64,000 nt of DNA from Ulota crispa (taxonomy: Eukaryota > Streptophyta > Bryopsida > Orthotrichales > Orthotrichaceae): assembly GCA_963920765.1 (NCBI GenBank), contig OY987247.1, positions 20,246,471-20,310,470 on the forward strand, written 5' to 3'. Below, piece after piece: positions 13,454 through 25,220 of the stretch. How positions within the stretch are numbered: position 1 is the stretch's first letter; every line of letters begins with the position of its first letter. The translations under genes were made by a program, and so were the position numbers. The notes beneath the pieces were generated by a model. That model worked only from the letters and a program-made list of their open reading frames with translations, had not been told where the DNA came from and did no database searches.

Positions 13454-15770
13454 ATTTGCACCTACGGCCAACAATAAGGTTTCATGGTCACTGGTTGTAC
13501 ACCCTTGTAATAACATCTAGTGATTTCCACAAATCTCCAAGACATTCAAGGGGGACGGTCATGGGTACAATGATGGTCATGGCTGTGGCTACTTTAGATA
13601 GCAATTACCCACACCAACTTTGGTGTAGCACTAAAGCAAATCATGAAGGGAAAAAAGAAATTGGCAAAACAAGCAATTAGGACTTCACTTTCATATAGCA
13701 TGCAAATATATGTGGGATCACGTTATTCCATTCTCAAATGATGGCAAGAAATTGTTGCTTCTTTTGATTGACACAACTTCAAGTTCAAAAAGGTAGATGG
13801 AATCCACAAAAAATTTGGTGATGTTCATAACACGTGATTAATATGACAATCATGGTCATTTCCATAAAATTGCACTATGCTATGAACGCATGGATTAGGA
13901 AGAAACATTACTACTCCTGAAATTCTAACACATTTTGTCTCCATCATAGTTTCTCAAATATAAAATCACTTCCCAATTTAAACAAAAAATTGAGTACATG
14001 ACGCAGATTTTAATGAGAACTAACACTTTGTATGTAACACTGTATATATTCAGGTCTTGTTCACTTCTTGGGCATTTCAGTTAAATTATATTGTGAATTT
14101 CAAAATTTTCCAATGTCAAGGAATAAACATTATCCTTCATCCAAGAAGCACCAAAGTTCCTTGTAGAGAGAACTAAAATTAAGGCAACCATTGGCCATTC
14201 ATAATTATGATCATTTCCTTCAAATTTCCTTCTTCATGAGAAATTCATAAAGCTAAATGGAGATATGGTTTTTACTAGAATCTTGTTTACATTTCTGACA
14301 TCCTAGATTTTGTACTGATAAATAATGTTATGTCTACATTTGAAACTATGGTGTCATATCATAAGATCAAAAGATAAAGATCAAAAAAAACAATTGTTGC
14401 TTAAAATCTAATAGCTCAACGCTCAACAATTGACGCTCATTGCTCATTGCTCATATTTCAGCATACCTGCCTAAAAAGTGACATTTTTCAATGATATTGA
14501 AGGAAAAAAAAACTTGGACCTTTAGGGGTTCAGCGGTTTAGGGTTTATTTATTATATTAAGTAAACCTAGACCAAATGTTCCCTTGTGCTGTGCTTGATA
14601 TCTGAATAGCTTGCGGCAAGGATGGGTGCAAGTTTGGTTTTGGTGGCATATGAGTTTATAAGAGAAGAAAATTTGGATTTCAAAATTTTTATAGATTACA
14701 AATTTTCAAAAATTTACTTTTACTTCTCCACAATGGATACATTTTCAAAAAAGAAAACCCTCAAGAAAATCATGACTAACTCATAATGTAAATAGAGCCA
14801 ACGGCCCATGGATACTCAAGTAACCCTAAGTTCTTAATCTTTTTATTGTAATACTTTATTATAACTACCTCATAATTATGGTTGTTTTGATGTTTACTAA
14901 AATTGTAATCCATTAGTTGTTTTTATCTTTCATATTTAAAATGCACAATAAATGCATGTCATTGTTTTTGTGAATATTCTAATTAAAATTTGGAAGTGCA
15001 ATGAATTATTATTTTTTGTTGATGTTCATAAGTATAAATGCAGGTTTCCATTATAGCTTTTCTAATATCTGACCAATGGAAACATAATTGAATCTCAAAC
15101 ATTCTTCAAAATTCAAAAAAAAATCTGGAATTTCCATTTTGTAGAATAAGTAATCATGTACATATTGTAAGTTTTTGAACTTAAAACAAAGACGTGGTCA
15201 AAAGCTTGTCTAAACTCATAATTAGGGATTTTAGAAACAATATAATATGTGTCAACTCTATCTGGGTTTTAGGGTCTTAGGAATTAGGGCATTTGGGAGA
15301 AACCACAAGTATTTAGGTGCCATAAATAGACATCTTTCAAAATAATACAACTTTTGAATACTATTTGTAGAAATTTAATCCAAAACTTTGGAACACCATT
15401 CCAAGTACATTTCAAGACAGTAATGCTTTGGCCACTTTTTGTTATGCTAAAATAATATGCAAGTTTTAGTGATCTTACTAAACTTATTGTTAATATCAAA
15501 ATACATTTTGAAGGACGCACTGAACTTGATTTTATTTTGGACCTTAAAAAAAATACCTTTATATAGTTTTTTTAGACAATTTTACTTGAGGGCTAGAAAT
15601 GGGGTATTCTTTAAAGAAAATAACTACATCTGGTCAATGGGTACATTAAGGGTAAAGGCAAAATTTGGGGTGAAAGTGGTTTTAGGGTTTAGGAACACAA
15701 TTCAATACAACATAGTATAAGGGCCATGGGTGATATTTGTCTTTGTCTTTAGTCCTAGGGTTTGGGGTTT
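13454..15770. other. No gene recognised; start of TTTAGGG-rich zone
   Basis: AT-rich sequence. From about 14.5 kb the motif GGTTTAGGG begins to appear on the plus strand. A lone end like that of the TTAA elements (GGACCTTTAGGGGTT, 14517-14531) has no partner that I can find. Short frames only. Confidence 0.4.
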
Positions 15771-15888
15771 CACTACAAGGAAATGGTGTGCAAATTGACA
15801 TGTCCTAATAGACTAAGTGTGTCCAAATTGACAGAAAAGTGTCCTAATTGACAAAAAAAGACCAAATTGACAGTATTTCCTTGTAGTG
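15771..15888. mobile_element. 118-bp miniature CACTA element
   Basis: Perfect 14-bp terminal inverted repeats CACTACAAGGAAAT ... ATTTCCTTGTAGTG, flanked on both sides by TTT, which fits the 3-bp target duplication made by CACTA elements. The interior carries subterminal repeats of the type CAAATTGACA or TAATTGACA at about 15792, 15823, 15844 and 15863, three of them on one strand with similar spacing. Such repeats are the usual binding sites for the CACTA accessory protein. There is no coding capacity, so any movement would need a transposase in trans. The CACTA relic at 1-2529 shows that the superfamily exists in this genome, but its own ends are outside the window, so a direct match cannot be tested here. 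Confidence 0.85.
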
Positions 15889-17363
15889 TTTAGGTCTATA
15901 TTGAGTGGTTTAGGGCAATTCAGTGTAATTTCTTGTGAATTTTTTTTTAACTTTAGGGAATGAAAGCATTGCATTTCCATCATTTGAACTCCAACAAACT
16001 CAAGTTGGGTTTTAGGTAAACTCATGGCTTTATATATGTTTCCATTTTGAACCTATTGTTTCAAGGGTCAAGATCATTTTTAGGGTGGGCTAGGTTAATG
16101 ACCCAAAAAAATGAGGTTTTATTAGACAGTCACAATAATAAATGTTTAGTTGACATTAATGTGCTTTAGAAAGGGTTTAGAGTTAGGGGCTTGTGCACTA
16201 TTGGGGAATGTTTTTATTTGAATTGTTTCTTTTGCAAGATGTAGGAGGTGATTAGTGAAAAACAGGTTTATTCAATTTTGGGAATTAAGGGGGGTGGGTC
16301 TCATTTCTCCACTAAAGGGTTTTGGTGTCTTGGGAGGGGAGGGGATATATTGAATTTAGGAGTTCAATCCCTTCTATTAGCATTTTACCAATTTTCATGA
16401 AAGGTTTTTGTACATGGCAGAGTTTAGGGTTTATGGTTATACACATATATATACAATCTTTAAAGAAAGGGTGATTTATTATGTAATAAGTGGTGTACTA
16501 TTTCATGGGTTCTTTTTGGTGACGGGGCAAAAAGGGCATGGGAGCCTTTAATAACTTCTCTAAGGAAAGACCAATGAAGTTTTCATCTCACATTCAGGGT
16601 CTATCGTATAGCAATGAAAGGCTAGAGATAGTTTTTTTTTTTCCCTTGTAGTAGTTGGGGGATTTTAGAGTTTAGTAGTGGTAATTTGGAGGGTTTAGGG
16701 GTTCAGGTTTTTAGGTTTTTAAAATATGGGGTTCAAAGAAGGCTAACAAAGGGATTGTTTCAAGCATCATGAGAGCTTGTGAAAATAGTAGTGACTTCAA
16801 TTACAATATGTTGAGCAAACCTATCTTGCATATATAGGACAAAATCATGCACGAAAGGGGATAATGATATACTTGAAGTTTAGGTATTGAGGGGTTCAAG
16901 GAAACTTTACAATCAAACTTCAAATGCTTGTATTTCTAAAATTGGATTATCTCATTCATAAAATTTTGGACAAGATTCCTTGCATAATTCCAATGCAAGA
17001 CATTTTGACATTGGGATTTACATAATACATCTAACAACCCTTGAAATTTTAGGGGTCAAAACATTCAATTGTATACAAGTACTAGGGATTTAGAGTTTAG
17101 CAAGGGTTAGGGCTCATCTTAGAGACAAATAATAAAACCTGCACTCTAGTACATGTACATGGGTTAATACTTAATTTTGCACAAGAGATTTGTAGTTCAG
17201 GGTAAACAATGGGCTTAGGAGTCTTGCGGTTTAGAGTTTAGGGGTTACAAACTTCCTGACAACGTCCAATAACTACCATTTGGTAGCAAGTACAAAACTA
17301 CCACCAGCTGCTCTTGTTTAGAGATACGGGGTGTGGCCTTGGGTTTAAAGGTGCAGGAATGCA
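15889..17363. other. No gene; many plus-strand TTTAGGG-like motifs
   Basis: Non-coding, T- and G-rich on the plus strand. It contains repeated single or double GTTTAGGG-like heptamers but almost no CCCTAAA. No transposon ends were recognised. Confidence 0.4.
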
Positions 17364-17440
17364 GTGCATTCACGAGTTACAGGATCACACCTTTTTGCAA
17401 TGGGGGTCACATTTGTGTAACTCCTCCTTTGTGAATGCAC
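17364..17440. repeat. 77-bp foldback repeat, copy 1 of 3
   Basis: Bounded by GTGCATTCAC and its exact complement GTGAATGCAC. Inside, GAGTTACA faces TGTGTAACTC, giving an imperfect hairpin. Homologous copies lie at 38400-38475 and 42784-42859. Homology with copy 2 continues to the right to about 17545 ('tctcaccgtct.tgccA', then 'actctctgacatggcagtt'), so the 77 bp is the end or core of a longer dispersed repeat. No target duplication was established. Confidence 0.7.
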
Positions 17441-18022
17441 GTTGTTTTCCCCCACTCACAAAGAAGCGCACGTTTTGACATTCTTTGTAATCTCACCGTC
17501 TCTGCCACCTTACTCTCTGACATGGCAGTTAACCTTCCCTGCATTTTTCACCTTTCCCTGGCATTCTTACTGTGGTTTTTTAGGGGTTCAAGGCCGATAG
17601 CTTTTTATTCTTTATTGTAAAATCTAGTGCTGGAAATATGGAGTTAGGGGGTTTTTGTGCATTACATACACTTTGAGCTTGTTGATTGTTACCAAAATTT
17701 CTTGTGATCATAGTCTAGTACTATTGCAAGGATGAGTTTAGGAAAATGGGTTTTGGAAACCCAGAAATGTTTAAAACAATTTTTTTTGTCTCAAAGCAAC
17801 CTAAAGGCAGCTTTAGGGGTCTACTAATATGAGTCCACGTGGCATGAAGATCATGAGGTTTATGCCTAAATTTTTTTTTATGCCTAAAATTCTAGTTTAG
17901 TTGGATTTAGGGCAATAACATGCTCATTTTTCTAATGGGGATTTAGTAAGCACTTCAATGTTGGATTTAGAGGCCACCTTTGGCACCATGATGTTGTTTT
18001 CATTTCATTTTTTAGAGTTTAG

Positions 18023-18633
18023 GGGTGAAAGCACACTACGGTCACCCTCTATAGGTCCAAAAATTGGTACAAAATGTACATATTTGGTACAAAATTTACA
18101 CATTTTGATACTAAATGGAGCCAAAACATCAATTTTAACCAAATTGCAATGGTGGCTCATCGCAACCATAATGCTTTCTATTAGACCATCCAAAAAATAA
18201 CTTAAAAATACAATTTAAGGTCAATAATTGGCCTTCATACTAAAATCACACGTGTGCTACAATATTTCCCTTATGTAGACCCTAAAACACTCATTAAATT
18301 CCTAGTCTAAGTACCAAAACACAAGAGCATTGGATTTAGCTTTTTCAATTGTGAAAATCAACTCCTAAACTAGGCAAAATAAGTACAACAATGCTAAAGT
18401 TGAATTTGTGATAGTACAAACATTTTAATGTTTGTACCTTGTACATTAAATTAATAGACAAAAATCACTTTTTTTTATGCAATTATCAATGTATGCAAGA
18501 TGTAAGACTCTATTTTATTTTTTATTTTTTTTAAAAGTAAAAAAAACTACAAGAAAAAAGACTCCAAACTTTCACTCTATGCAAAAATTGTGCCGTGACT
18601 ACAATTTTGGACAACCGTAGTGTGCTTTCACCC
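18023..18633. mobile_element. 611-bp terminal-inverted-repeat element (MITE-like)
   Basis: The ends are GGGTGAAAGCACACTACGGT and its complement ACCGTAGTGTGCTTTCACCC, 20 bp and perfect. The interior is AT-rich and non-coding, and includes a 24-bp palindrome at 18414-18437 (GTACAAACATT..). The GGGTRAA-type end resembles miniature Mutator-like elements of plants, but I could not find a matching 9-bp duplication outside the ends, so the superfamily is uncertain. Confidence 0.65.
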
Positions 18634-19312
18634 TAAAGGGTTGTAGCTTGAATTTACTTAAGAGTTGGCTTTCCAGGCTTTAAAATCCACAGAAAAGAGT
18701 GACCTTTTTTCTTCTTTTTCCAGGGGGTTGCAATGATTTACATCTTATAATAAGCCGGCTTGTAATTAGCATTGTAGGATTGTTTTTTTATAATAGCACA
18801 ATTTCTTAAACCCATTTACTTGAAGTACATGGGTCTAGGGTGACTCCATTTATCTATAGAGGTAGGGTTTAATAGGGTAAAGAATTAAAAAAAATCTAGT
18901 TGGGATCCATTTAACAAAAAGTCCATTTACCATGTATTTAGCAAAGGTACATCCATGAAGCATCCTTATCCTTGCATTTAGCATCCATCCATTTAACATC
19001 CATTTGTCATGTATTTGGTTTTACTTTGCGTAGATTTTACTCTAGTTAAAATTGTACTCCACTCTACTTTTAGGTGGAAAGCGATTAAAAATGAGTTCAT
19101 CAAATCAACACACATAATAAGATGGGTCTCATTTAGGTTTTCTATGCCATTGTTATTTTGATTAAGATTTGACGTGTGGTTTACAAAATTTAGGGTTGCA
19201 AAGGTGACATTTCCATCGTTTATTTTTAGGGGTTTAGGAGCATTTCTTTGGGGTGCATGCTCTAGGGGTAGTTTGTGCAATGAAATTGTAATTGGATTCA
19301 AGAGTTTAGGTT
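18634..19312. other. No gene recognised
   Basis: Spacer with scattered TTTAGGG-like motifs. A local CATTTA/ATCCATTTA repetition occurs near 18900-19015 ('catccatttaacatccattt'). No coding signal. Confidence 0.35.
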
Positions 19313-20445
19313 TGAATTGAAATTGGAATTGGAATTGGAATTGGAATTAGGGTTCAAAATGAAATTGGAATTTGGTTTGAGGGTTTAGGATCAATATTGA
19401 ATTGAAATTGAATTGGGTTTAGGGTTGAAATTGAATTGGGAATTGAAATAGAATTGAAATTGGAGTGGAATTGAAATTGGAGTGGAATTGAGATTGGAGT
19501 GGAATTGAAATTGGAGTGGAATTGAAATTGAATTGAAATTGAATTGAAATGGAATTGAAATGGAATTGGGATGGAATTGAAATGGATTTGTTCAAAGTTG
19601 AAATTGAATTGAAATTGAAATTGAAATTGGAATTGTGTTGGAATTGAAATTGAAATTGAAATTGGGTTTGATATTGAAATTGAAATTGGAATTAAAATAC
19701 AAATTGAATTAAAATTGGAGACAGGGTTGGAATTGTAACAAAAGTTGAATTGAAATTGAAATGAAATTGGGGTGGAACTAAAATGGAATTGAAATTGAAA
19801 TGAAATTGGGGTGGAACTAAAATGGAATTGAAATTGAAATGAAATTGGGGTGGAACTAAAATGGAATTGAAGTTGAAATGAAATTGGGGTGGAACTAAAA
19901 TGGAATTGAAGTTGAAATTGAATTGAAATTGGAAATGAAAATGGAATGGAATTGGAATGGAGTTTAAATGGAATAAAAAAGGGATTGGGTTTCAATTGAA
20001 ATGAAAACGGAATGGAATTGAATTGAAAATGGAATTGGAGTGGAATTGAAATTGAGTTGTAATTGAATTGAAATTAAAATGAAGTTGAATTCACATTGGA
20101 ATTGAACTGAATTGAAATTGAAGTTATGATTGGATTTGAAACTGAAATTATATTGAAATTGAATTGAAATTGGAAATGGAAATGGAATTGAAATGGGATT
20201 GTTCAAAATTGAAATTTGAAGATAAGTTTAGTTGAAATTGGAAATGGGGTTGGAAATGGAATTGGAGTTGGAATCGAAATGGAATTGGATTTGAAATTGG
20301 AGTTGGAATTGTAATGGGTTTGGAGTTGAATTTGAAATTGAGTTGAAATTGGAATTGGATTTGAGACAAAGTTCAAATAAAATTGAATTCAAAACTAAAT
20401 TGGAATTGGAATTGTATGTGAAATTGGAATTGGAACTGAAGTTAA
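19313..20445. repeat. (GAAATT/GGAATT)n satellite with a 39-bp higher-order unit
   Basis: About 1.1 kb made almost wholly of GAAATT, GGAATT, GAATT and TGAAAT words on the plus strand. Four 39-bp units containing GGGGTGGAACTAAAATGGAA sit at about 19749-19912, with GGTGGAACT at 19771, 19810, 19849 and 19888. The long minus-strand frame through it (19354-19995) translates to runs of FQFHF, ISIPI and similar, and is a product of the repeat, not a gene. Confidence 0.9.
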
Positions 20446-20452
20446 AGTAGAA

Positions 20453-20830
20453 GTGCTCTTACAAACCATTGAACGGCTAGAGTTTTGGGGGTCACCCGTT
20501 CCAGCAAGCGGTCTTTCCGTGCACTTCTTAGAAACTCCCATTTGCTCTCCATTCTTTGAAACCCTATTCACTCCCCGTCCCATCTCGGTGCCGTTCTCTC
20601 TCCACAGCTCTTCTCCGTCCTCTCTCTCCACCACTTTTAGCCCTTGTCTGTCTCCATTGCTATTCTACGTTGTTGCAACTCTCTCCACTCCTATTTCCTG
20701 TTCTCTCTCTCCACCACTATTTGTTGTTGTTTGCCGCTATCTCTCTCCACCTCTCTTCCATGTCCTTGCAGCTCTCTCCATTGCTCTTCCCACTTACTCT
20801 TCCGCTTTGCATCTGGGCGCCGTCTAGAAT
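20453..20830. repeat. CT-rich block with CTCTCTCCAC repeats
   Basis: Abrupt switch from the purine-rich satellite to pyrimidine-rich DNA with recurring CTCTCTCCAC, CTCCATTGCT and GTTGTTG words at a loose ~50-60-bp rhythm. Overlapping frames in all plus frames (for example 20453-20827 and 20644-21162) are long because stop codons are rare in CT-rich DNA. It could be a promoter or leader region of a lost gene; no support was found. Confidence 0.6.
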
Positions 20831-21320
20831 TTAGTTTTGTGTCATTGTTGTATCTTCCTCTGTGTGTGGCTTGGGGTTGGCTGTTCTTGCTTTGGATCCT
20901 AGCTTCATCCACTTTGATATGTTGCGGCCATTCTTGGTGTGGTGTTAAGCCGGCTGTTCCAACTCTTCCTTCAAAATCAGTGGGCTCTTCCCTAGCCGTT
21001 TTTGCTTTTGAAGAGGTATGGTTATTCTGCTCTCTTTTTAGTTTCTGCTTGAGCCTATGCTTCGGGAGATTACAAGGGCATGGCTTTGGTTTAGGGTTTA
21101 GGAACACCCTTGGTTTAGAGTCACGTCAATGTTATTTTTCTTATGAAATATTTAGTATTTAGAGGTGATGTTCTTTAGGTTTTAGATTGGTTTAGGGGAA
21201 AGCAATAGGGTGTAGTTGGGTTTAGGGTATTTTTTGACAATCACATAGTATCGACTGATTAACATTTGGGAGTGATTCCATGAGTTTAGGGTTTAGGATT
21301 TAGGGTTAACCAAAATTATT
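20831..21320. other. No gene recognised
   Basis: Continues the open but unconvincing plus-strand frame from the CT-rich block, then passes into TTTAGGG-containing spacer (21085-21110 and 21280-21305). Nothing else seen. Confidence 0.3.
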
Positions 21321-21580
21321 GAGTAGTTTAAGACCGGATAGGATGAGCAAGTGCATGTTACCCCATTCTTTGCAAGGTGTTTGGTTTGCCTGAGTGCCCG
21401 CCAAGTCTCATGGGAGACACATTGCTTATTGTGGCCAACTAGCAAAAACCCATACCTGAGTAGTTTAGGACTTGATAGGATGAGCTTGTGTTATCCCGTT
21501 CTTTACTGCGTATTTGGTGCGCCGAGTCCTTGCCAAGTCCCGTGGGAGACATAGCGCTTGTTGTGGCCAACTAGCATGAA
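21321..21580. repeat. ~137-bp tandem duplication
   Basis: Two diverged copies starting GAGTAGTTTA at 21321 and 21458. Each ends in a shared 'gtgggagacat.gc.t.ttgtggccaactagca'. They share GATAGGATGAGC and CCAAGTC. No coding function recognised. Confidence 0.75.
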
Positions 21581-22350
21581 TGAATCCAAAAACTAATCTA
21601 CGTTAAATTAACATTTTTGAAATGTATAACTTACTTGGTAGTGAGGGTGTCTTGTTCTTAAATTTGGTGACTAGGGTTCAACAATAATAGCATGTAGTGC
21701 TAATGTTTAAGGTTATTTTACATTATGATTGTTTAGGGTTTGAGGGTTAGAATGTGACTTGTTGCACTTGTTGGGTTTAGGGTTGCTATATTTGTATGGT
21801 ATCTTGGATTTTATTGCATTGCTTTACCTTGATGTCAATGTTGTTATAAATCGGTATTGGTATAAATTTGCAAGTTGGATTTAGGGTTTAGGGTCATATA
21901 GTAGTACTTGGGTACCGTTTAATAATTTGGAATGAGGGTTTCACTACTTTATAACCCAATGTTCATTTAAGCACAGTTTAACTTGGGAATAATGTTGGAG
22001 GTTTTGAGAACCAGGTGCAAGGTTTTCCGTCTTTTATTTGAATTTATGATGTTTGTGAATTTGCTAATGTTATGCTATTATCGATTGAAACAAATTGAAT
22101 GTTGTTTTTATATTATTAGCTAAAATAGGGGTAATTTGCAATGTTATATTGGACCCTTTTAACATGATGGTTTATGGTCTTTTTAAAGGAGTTATGGTAA
22201 GAATAAGTTTATTGTTGTTTTTTTTTCTTGTCTATGTGATGCACTCTTGCACAATGGTTGTGAATCTTGCAATAGTCATAGAATCTTGCAATAGTCATAG
22301 GCCTTGTTATTACTTGGGTTTTGGATTCTTGGGTCTTGCCGGCCACCGCA

Positions 22351-23400
22351 ATGTTTGGGCTGGAAGGGTAGTGCGCACCTTGATGCACAATAGTGCAAAG
22401 GGTTTTAGAGATCAAATTCTCCCCATTGCATGGTCATTCCAAGGGCTTGGCAAGGCACTTGCTAGAACGTGTGGTTGGTCTGGTTGGAGGGTGTTTTGTG
22501 AAGTGGTTTTTTGGGGGGTTTGGGTGAGGAGGTTTGGTTGTTGTTCTTGTTTGGTAATTGAGTGTGTTGACAGCAACCACAACAATGTTTGGGCTGGAAG
22601 GGTAGCGCTCACCTCGATACACGGTAAGGCAAAGGGTTTTAGAGATCAAATTCTCCCCCATTGCATGGTCGTTCCAAGGGCGTGGCAAGGCACTTGCTCT
22701 AACGTGTGGTTGGTCTGGCCAAAGGGTGTTTTGTGAAGTGGTTTTTTGGGGGGTTTGGGTGAGGAGGTTTAGTCGTTGTTCTTGTTTGGTAATTGAGTGT
22801 GTTGATGGCAACCATAGTAATGCTTGGGCTGGAAGGGTAGCGCTCACCTCGATGCACAATAGTGCAAAGGATTTTAGAGATCAAATTCTCCCCCATTGCA
22901 TGGTTGTTCTGAGGGCATGGCAAGGCACTTGTTCTAATGTGTGGTTGGTCTGGCAATGGAATACTGGCGGGTGTTTTGTTGTGTGGTTATTTGAGTACAA
23001 AGGTTTTGGGAGTGTTTAGGGTTGATATTTTTGTTTGGTTTTCAAGGGTTGCCCTTGCGTCATGCTAGCCGCTACAATAGTTTGAGCTCAAAGGGCAGCG
23101 CGCACCTAGTTGCACTAGCAAAGGGTTGTGGAGATTGAATTCTCCTTTGCATGGTTGTTCTGAGGACATAGCACAACACTTGCTCCAATGTGTGGTTGGG
23201 GTGTTTAGGGGGTTTAGGATGGAGGCGTCATAGGGGATTGTTTCTGAGATTTGAATTAGAGGGTGTAGTTCATTATTTGTTTGGCATTTGTATGTTGAGC
23301 TTGTGAGGCTCTAGCAGCCTTGTTGCCTCAATGTTTGGATTTGAAGTGCAGCATGATCTTTGGTGCACAATGGTGCAACGAGTCTCCAAGATTGAATTCT
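22351..23400. repeat. ~235-255-bp tandem repeat, five units
   Basis: Units anchored by TTTGGGCTGGAAGGGTAG or variants begin at about 22351, 22585, 22820, 23077 and 23331 (spacing 234, 235, 257 and 254). The first three are close copies, including GGTTTGGGTGAGGAGGTTT-like tails; the last two are strongly diverged. Each unit carries a core with CACCT..GATGCA, a TGCAC..GTGCA mini-hairpin and GAGATYNAATTCTC. The overlapping frames in both strands (22095-22736, 22434-22859) are by-products of the repeat. Confidence 0.85.
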
Positions 23401-23665
23401 TTGTGTCCATTTTGTTTCAAAGGCGTGTTGTGTATATGTTTGGATGTAGGGTTATTTTTAGGGTGTTTGGATATTATACAAGGAACAACTAATTAATGGC
23501 TGAGGGCTACTAGAAAAATTGGAGGTTCTCCTTTTTAAAAAAAGCAATACCCACTGTATATAGCAAAAGTGGTGAATGTTTAGAAGGAACTTATGATCAT
23601 TAGGGTGGCCTTCAAGATGGGGCTTCAGGAATAGAATGATGAATGTTAGAGTCTTTTCCTTGCAG

Positions 23666-23880
23666 GACTGGTACACCTACACATTGGCCTTTTTCCAAGC
23701 AGTTTCAGGTGATGTACAAGGACTTGCAGACATGTAATTGCTTGTTGGACAGTCAATACAACCGGATTCTTGCCAATTACAGCCTCTCAGATGTAGGGGT
23801 GGAGGATTTCAACCTCACAAGTGTTGTAAGCCAGGACGCTAACATGAATGCTTTTGGAGCGTTGGTACCTATAGCAATTG
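23666..23880 (+). CDS. Possible single exon, unrecognised
   Basis: A 215-bp open stretch preceded by a good acceptor (cttttccttgcag) and followed by a donor-like GTAACC. It encodes a non-repetitive peptide containing WPFSKQFQVMYKDLQ and LANYSLSDVGVEDFNL, which reads more like protein than the surrounding frames. No family is recognised and no partner exon was found on either side, so it may be chance. Confidence 0.2.
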
Positions 23881-24415
23881 GTAACCAGCCATCACCGTGA
23901 AGGCAACACAGACGTAGTGAGACTTGGTCCATGATCTATTGTGGATCACATCACATTGATCTTTGGATAGTGGGGGTGTAGGGTTTAGAGTCATTAGTTG
24001 CACAATGTATACTAGGTTCTTTAACTTTGAATTTGATGTCATTAGCCACAATTTGGGGTTTAGAAAGTGGTGTGATTTGGGGTCATGGAATGGGGTTTGG
24101 ATCTAGAGAGACGAGGTTGGATTTGTCATGTTTAGAAATTCACATATGTCTTGCTATGAGAGTGGTTTAGAACGCAATCACCAGAGTTTGTTATTTGTGT
24201 TGGGTGTTAAAGTATTTTATTTTTGAGTGGTGGGTTTTTGATGTTCACATGTAGGGGGGGCTAGTTTAGGGTCTGGGTGGAGTTGAGATTGTGTTTTGAG
24301 GAGAATCTGTGTTTTTTTGCCCCATGATGATAATCTTTGCAATGATTGTAAACCTAAGTATTTACTTGATTGTCTCAGGCCCTTGAAATCCCCCCTACTT
24401 CCGGAGCTAGAAGAT

Positions 24416-25220
24416 CACCTACCTTGATGCGTGATGATGCGAAAGTTTGAGATTTGGTTCCGCCTTGCTGAGTCACTTCAAAGGGTCGTGGTGCACTCAC
24501 TTGGAATTATGGTTGAGGGGTTCAAAGCCGAGGCATCTTTAACATATATTTGCCATGAAGTTGAGGCTTGAAGTGTACCCACGTCAACTCATGACAATGC
24601 GAAAGGAATGAGACTTTGATTCTAAGCAGCGGAGTCATTTTCGAGGGGGCGCGGAGCACTTGTCTTGGATTTGTGGTTGAATTCATGGTTTGGATTTATG
24701 GCAAGCATGTTTTCTGAGTTGGAGGCGCTCGATTTAGGGTTTAGGGGTTCTTTGAGCTTGTAGTGCACCTATACAAAATGATAGTTTTTGGGTGGTTTAG
24801 GGTTGAGATTTAATTCTCATTGCTGGATCATTCCAAAGGGACGTGCAACTCTCGTTTGGATTTGTGGTTGTTGGTTCTTTGTTTAATGTGTATTTAAAGT
24901 CTTCACATTTGCCTTGTTTTTTGAACTTGCAAAGCATTTACCTTGATGCATAATGGTGCGGGGGTTTGAGATTGAGTTCTCCCTTTCTGAATCATTTTGA
25001 GGGGTGTGGAGCACTTGTTTGGTTTTGTGGTTGGATTCATAGTTTATGATTCACATGAGGGTGTTCTCATGGTTTAGGCAAGATTATCCCAAGTAGTTAA
25101 CGGATTGTCATGTGCTTGTGAAAGTGGCCATGATTTTTTGTGCTTACAAAACACCTACATTGATGCATGATGATGCAAAGGCTTGAGATTTAATTCTCAT
25201 GTGCTGAAATTTTGGCTTTT
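24416..25220. repeat. Degraded continuation of the ~235-bp array (five traces)
   Basis: The core seen at 22.3-23.4 kb (ACCTTGATGCA..ATGATGC.AAG..TTGAGATT..ATTCTC) recurs at about 24421, 24574, 24766, 24940 and 25152, now only 150-210 bp apart. Between cores lies TTTGTGGTTG and 'gtgnagcacttgtttgg', matching the tail of the better units. This indicates an old, shortened part of the same array. The stretch 23401-24415 between the two parts holds no clear unit. Confidence 0.65.

Noticed and set aside
14517-14532. GGACCTTTAGGGGTTC, like an end of the TTAA elements
   Set aside because: No inverted partner within about 1.2 kb and the TTAA is TTCA here; could be chance in a TTTAGGG-rich zone.
19354-19995. 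213-codon minus-strand frame and neighbours at 19964-20369
   Set aside because: Translation is a monotonous FQF/ISIPI pattern produced by the GAAATT/GGAATT satellite in all frames; no protein evidence.
20453-21162. Overlapping plus-strand frames of 92-172 codons and a 138-codon minus frame
   Set aside because: Stop codons are rare in CT-rich DNA, so long frames occur in several phases at once. The peptides are Ser/Leu/Pro-rich without motifs.
22095-22859. 213-codon plus and 141-codon minus frames
   Set aside because: They run through the 235-bp tandem array and repeat the same peptide (for example VVFWGVWVRR) with its period; repeat by-products.
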